Below are positions 12,124-14,010 of a stretch of 14,010 nt of DNA, piece after piece. The stretch lies in contig JAWLFI010000056.1 in the NCBI GenBank assembly GCA_041685645.1, positions 1 through 14,010 of the forward strand, written 5' to 3'. The translations under genes were made by a program, and so were the position numbers. Position 1 is the first letter of the stretch; each line of letters opens with the position of its first letter. This DNA comes from JAWLFI01 sp041685645. GTDB taxonomy: Bacteria; Bacteroidota; Bacteroidia; Chitinophagales; Saprospiraceae. A model generated the notes under the pieces. That model made no database searches. It had not been told where the DNA came from and was given only the letters and a program-made list of their open reading frames with translations.

Positions 12124-14010
12124 ATGATAGTAATAAAAAATCAATATTTCATCTGCCTTCTCCTTATAATAGGGACAAGTTTATTATCTGCGCAGTCCAG
12201 TGGAATCCGAGGTACTGTATACGATAAGGAGACCAGCGAAACGCTTATTGGCGTATCTATACAAGTGGAAGGCCTTTCGGTAGGTGACGCGTCAGATTTA
12301 GATGGAGATTTTAATATAAAGTTATCACCCGGAACCTACAGCATCAAATGCTCCTATCTGTCCTATCAGACAAAGTTGATTAAAGACGTCGTTGTAAAAG
12401 AGGGGGAATTTACACTACTTGAAAACATCAACCTCGCAACGGAAGCAGCTCAATTAGAACAAGTTGTGGTAAGTTCTTCCGCTATCAATAATACGGAGGT
12501 GGCTATTTTGAATAAACGCAAAAAAAGTGCGAATCTTATTGATGGGATTTCATCCGTAAATTTCAAGAAGATTGGAGACTCCAATGCCGCAAGCGCAATG
12601 TCCAGAGTTACGGGAGTGAGTGTTACTGGTGGCAAGTATGTTTTTGTTCGGGGCTTAGGTGATAGATACACAAAAACCACGCTTAACGGATTGGATGTAC
12701 CGGGATTAGACCCGGATCGAAACTCCATACAGATGGACATTTTCCCTACCAACATGATCGATAACATCATCGTCTCAAAGAGCTTTACAGCGGATCAGCC
12801 AGCAGATTTCACCGGTGGTATCGTAGATATTAACACTAAAGACTTTCCCGAGCGGGAAACATTTACTGTGGGAGTAGGCATCGGTTATAATCCTGCCATG
12901 CATTTTAATTCGGATTATTTACGTGCACCAACCAGCAGTACTGACTTTCTTGGATTTGATGATGGTCAACGATCTATTCCTATTCGGGATGGCGAGCAAG
13001 TACCTCGAGTTACAGATGCCTTAGGCGATATCAATGGCCCGAGAGGTATGCGATACCGAGAGATTTTGAATGATTTCTCCAACCAAATGCAAGGAATTCG
13101 TCAGCAAAACACAATGAATAAATCCTTTAATATTTCCTACGGAAACCAAAAAGAATGGAAAAATAAGAAATGGGGGTATACTGCAGGTCTAACCTATAAA
13201 GAAGATATTCAATATTATGAAGACGCAGAATTCAACTTGTATGGGAAACCTGCAAACCCGGATTTAATTGAGCTTACCCCATTTGAACAGCAAATGGGCG
13301 ACTTTGGAGTGAGGGATATATTAGTTGGAGGTTTGGCGGGCTTAGCTATGAAAACGAATTCATCAAAGATTCAGTTGAACGCCATGCATCTTCAAAATGG
13401 AGAGTCCAAAGCCGGTGATTTTATATTTGAAAACTCAACTGTAGGAGCAAACTTTTTGGCTCAACAGTACAATGTGGAATATAGTCAGCGGTCCTTATCG
13501 AATGTGATTCTCCAGGGAAAGCACTTACTGAGTGGCGAGAAACTGAATATGGAATGGAAAATAGCCGGAACACATTCTGAAATCATAGATCCTGATATCC
13601 GGTTCACTCGATTTCGCATTCCGGATAATAACGTAGGAACTGAAGTAGGACTTCCAGAGCGAATTTGGAGAACACTTGAAGAAGACAATTTAGCTGGAAG
13701 AGTTGATATAGAAAGGAAGTTTGTCCTTTTATCAAAACCTTCAAAATTAAAGACAGGAGCGATGTACACGTATAAACAGCGTTCTTTTAAAATTGAAAAC
13801 TTCCAGTTTTTGGGTGGAAACACCCAATTTGAAGGCGATCCGGATGAATTATTTGATCCTGAAAACTTATTTGGGCCGGAAAATCCAAATGGAGTTCGAT
13901 ATGATGCGCTGTTTATACCCAGCAACCCCAATCAGTTCAATTCCTCTGTATTTCATTTCAGCGCTTATGTGATGAATGATTTTCAATTGATGTCAAACCT
14001 GAAAGGAAAT
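12124..14010 (+). CDS. TonB-dependent outer-membrane receptor with carboxypeptidase-regulatory-like N-terminal domain (3' truncated by window)
   Basis: 629 codons are visible, open to the window edge; full members are usually 850-1100 residues, so barrel strands and stop are missing. Order of parts: signal peptide to about residue 24 (IIGTSLLSAQ); CarboxypepD_reg-like domain about 28-108 (GIRGTVYDKETSETLIGVSI, then DLDGDFNIKLSPGTYSI); TonB-box-like LEQVVVSSS (111-119); plug domain about 135-240 with FVRGLGDRYTKTTLNGLDVP (174-193), DPDRNSIQMDIFP (196-208), IIVSKSFTADQPADFTGG (215-232) and IVDINTKDFPE; then beta-barrel. The plug motifs belong to a subfamily often found next to beta-helix-like surface lipoproteins. 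Energised by TonB-ExbBD, such receptors import or bind large ligands at the outer membrane. It is probably cotranscribed with the lipoprotein gene by readthrough of the hairpin at 12066. The ligand is unknown. Confidence 0.94.
   Translation, partial: MIVIKNQYFICLLLIIGTSLLSAQSSGIRGTVYDKETSETLIGVSIQVEGLSVGDASDLDGDFNIKLSPGTYSIKCSYLSYQTKLIKDVVVKEGEFTLLENINLATEAAQLEQVVVSSSAINNTEVAILNKRKKSANLIDGISSVNFKKIGDSNAASAMSRVTGVSVTGGKYVFVRGLGDRYTKTTLNGLDVPGLDPDRNSIQMDIFPTNMIDNIIVSKSFTADQPADFTGGIVDINTKDFPERETFTVGVGIGYNPAMHFNSDYLRAPTSSTDFLGFDDGQRSIPIRDGEQVPRVTDALGDINGPRGMRYREILNDFSNQMQGIRQQNTMNKSFNISYGNQKEWKNKKWGYTAGLTYKEDIQYYEDAEFNLYGKPANPDLIELTPFEQQMGDFGVRDILVGGLAGLAMKTNSSKIQLNAMHLQNGESKAGDFIFENSTVGANFLAQQYNVEYSQRSLSNVILQGKHLLSGEKLNMEWKIAGTHSEIIDPDIRFTRFRIPDNNVGTEVGLPERIWRTLEEDNLAGRVDIERKFVLLSKPSKLKTGAMYTYKQRSFKIENFQFLGGNTQFEGDPDELFDPENLFGPENPNGVRYDALFIPSNPNQFNSSVFHFSAYVMNDFQLMSNLKGN

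Noticed and set aside
12450..13931. Minus-strand frames inside the TonB-dependent receptor gene
   Set aside because: The plus-strand frame is continuous for 629 codons with clear plug motifs; the opposite frames carry none.

Overview
The window reads as a chromosomal segment from a member of the Bacteroidota. Five signs support this: the C-terminal tail of a type IX secretion (type B) sorting domain at the left edge; a SusC-like TonB-dependent receptor with an N-terminal carboxypeptidase-regulatory-like domain; a lipoprotein with an acidic post-cysteine export signal; several TAnnTTTG-type promoter -7 elements; and a lack of clear Shine-Dalgarno sequences. A finer placement, perhaps Saprospiria-like or Cytophagia-like, is only a guess. 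No phage, IS, CRISPR, tRNA or rRNA gene was found.

Layout. Positions 1-99 hold the end of a secreted protein. Positions 100-897 are gene-poor and contain three tandem copies of a ~170 bp repeat (418-836). Positions 898-4712 form a minus-strand block, read from right to left: an LpxL/HtrB-type acyltransferase, an SLC13 permease with two RCK_C domains, and two tandem paralogous cysteine-rich lipoproteins. Positions 4755-4899 carry a GC-rich hairpin element between divergent promoters. Positions 5007-5830 encode a 48-residue lipoprotein followed 5 bp later by an MnmC-like tRNA-modification methyltransferase. Positions 5954-7273 encode a GltP/SLC1-type symporter. Positions 7274-7718 are noncoding, with a UUCG-capped hairpin. 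Positions 7719-10401 look like a three-gene operon: a small conserved protein, a TlpA-like thioredoxin lipoprotein, and an SDR oxidoreductase overlapping it by 4 bp. Positions 10466-10617 hold a second GC-rich hairpin element in the opposite orientation. From 10819 to the right edge, a surface lipoprotein with a beta-helix-like region is followed by a TonB-dependent receptor that runs off the window.

The most interesting part is 10690-10800 and what follows. Seven TAA(C/T) half-sites (eight counting a degenerate CAAC) lie at about 11 bp spacing and end 10 nt before a near-consensus -7 element. This is the architecture of a PHO-box-type operator bound by an OmpR/PhoB-family response regulator. 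It sits directly upstream of the lipoprotein/TonB-receptor pair, which are separated by an intrinsic terminator-like hairpin. I infer a regulated outer-membrane uptake or binding system, with phosphate limitation as the leading but unproven signal. Other points worth following are the gapless, cysteine-conserved lipoprotein pair and the two related hairpin elements.
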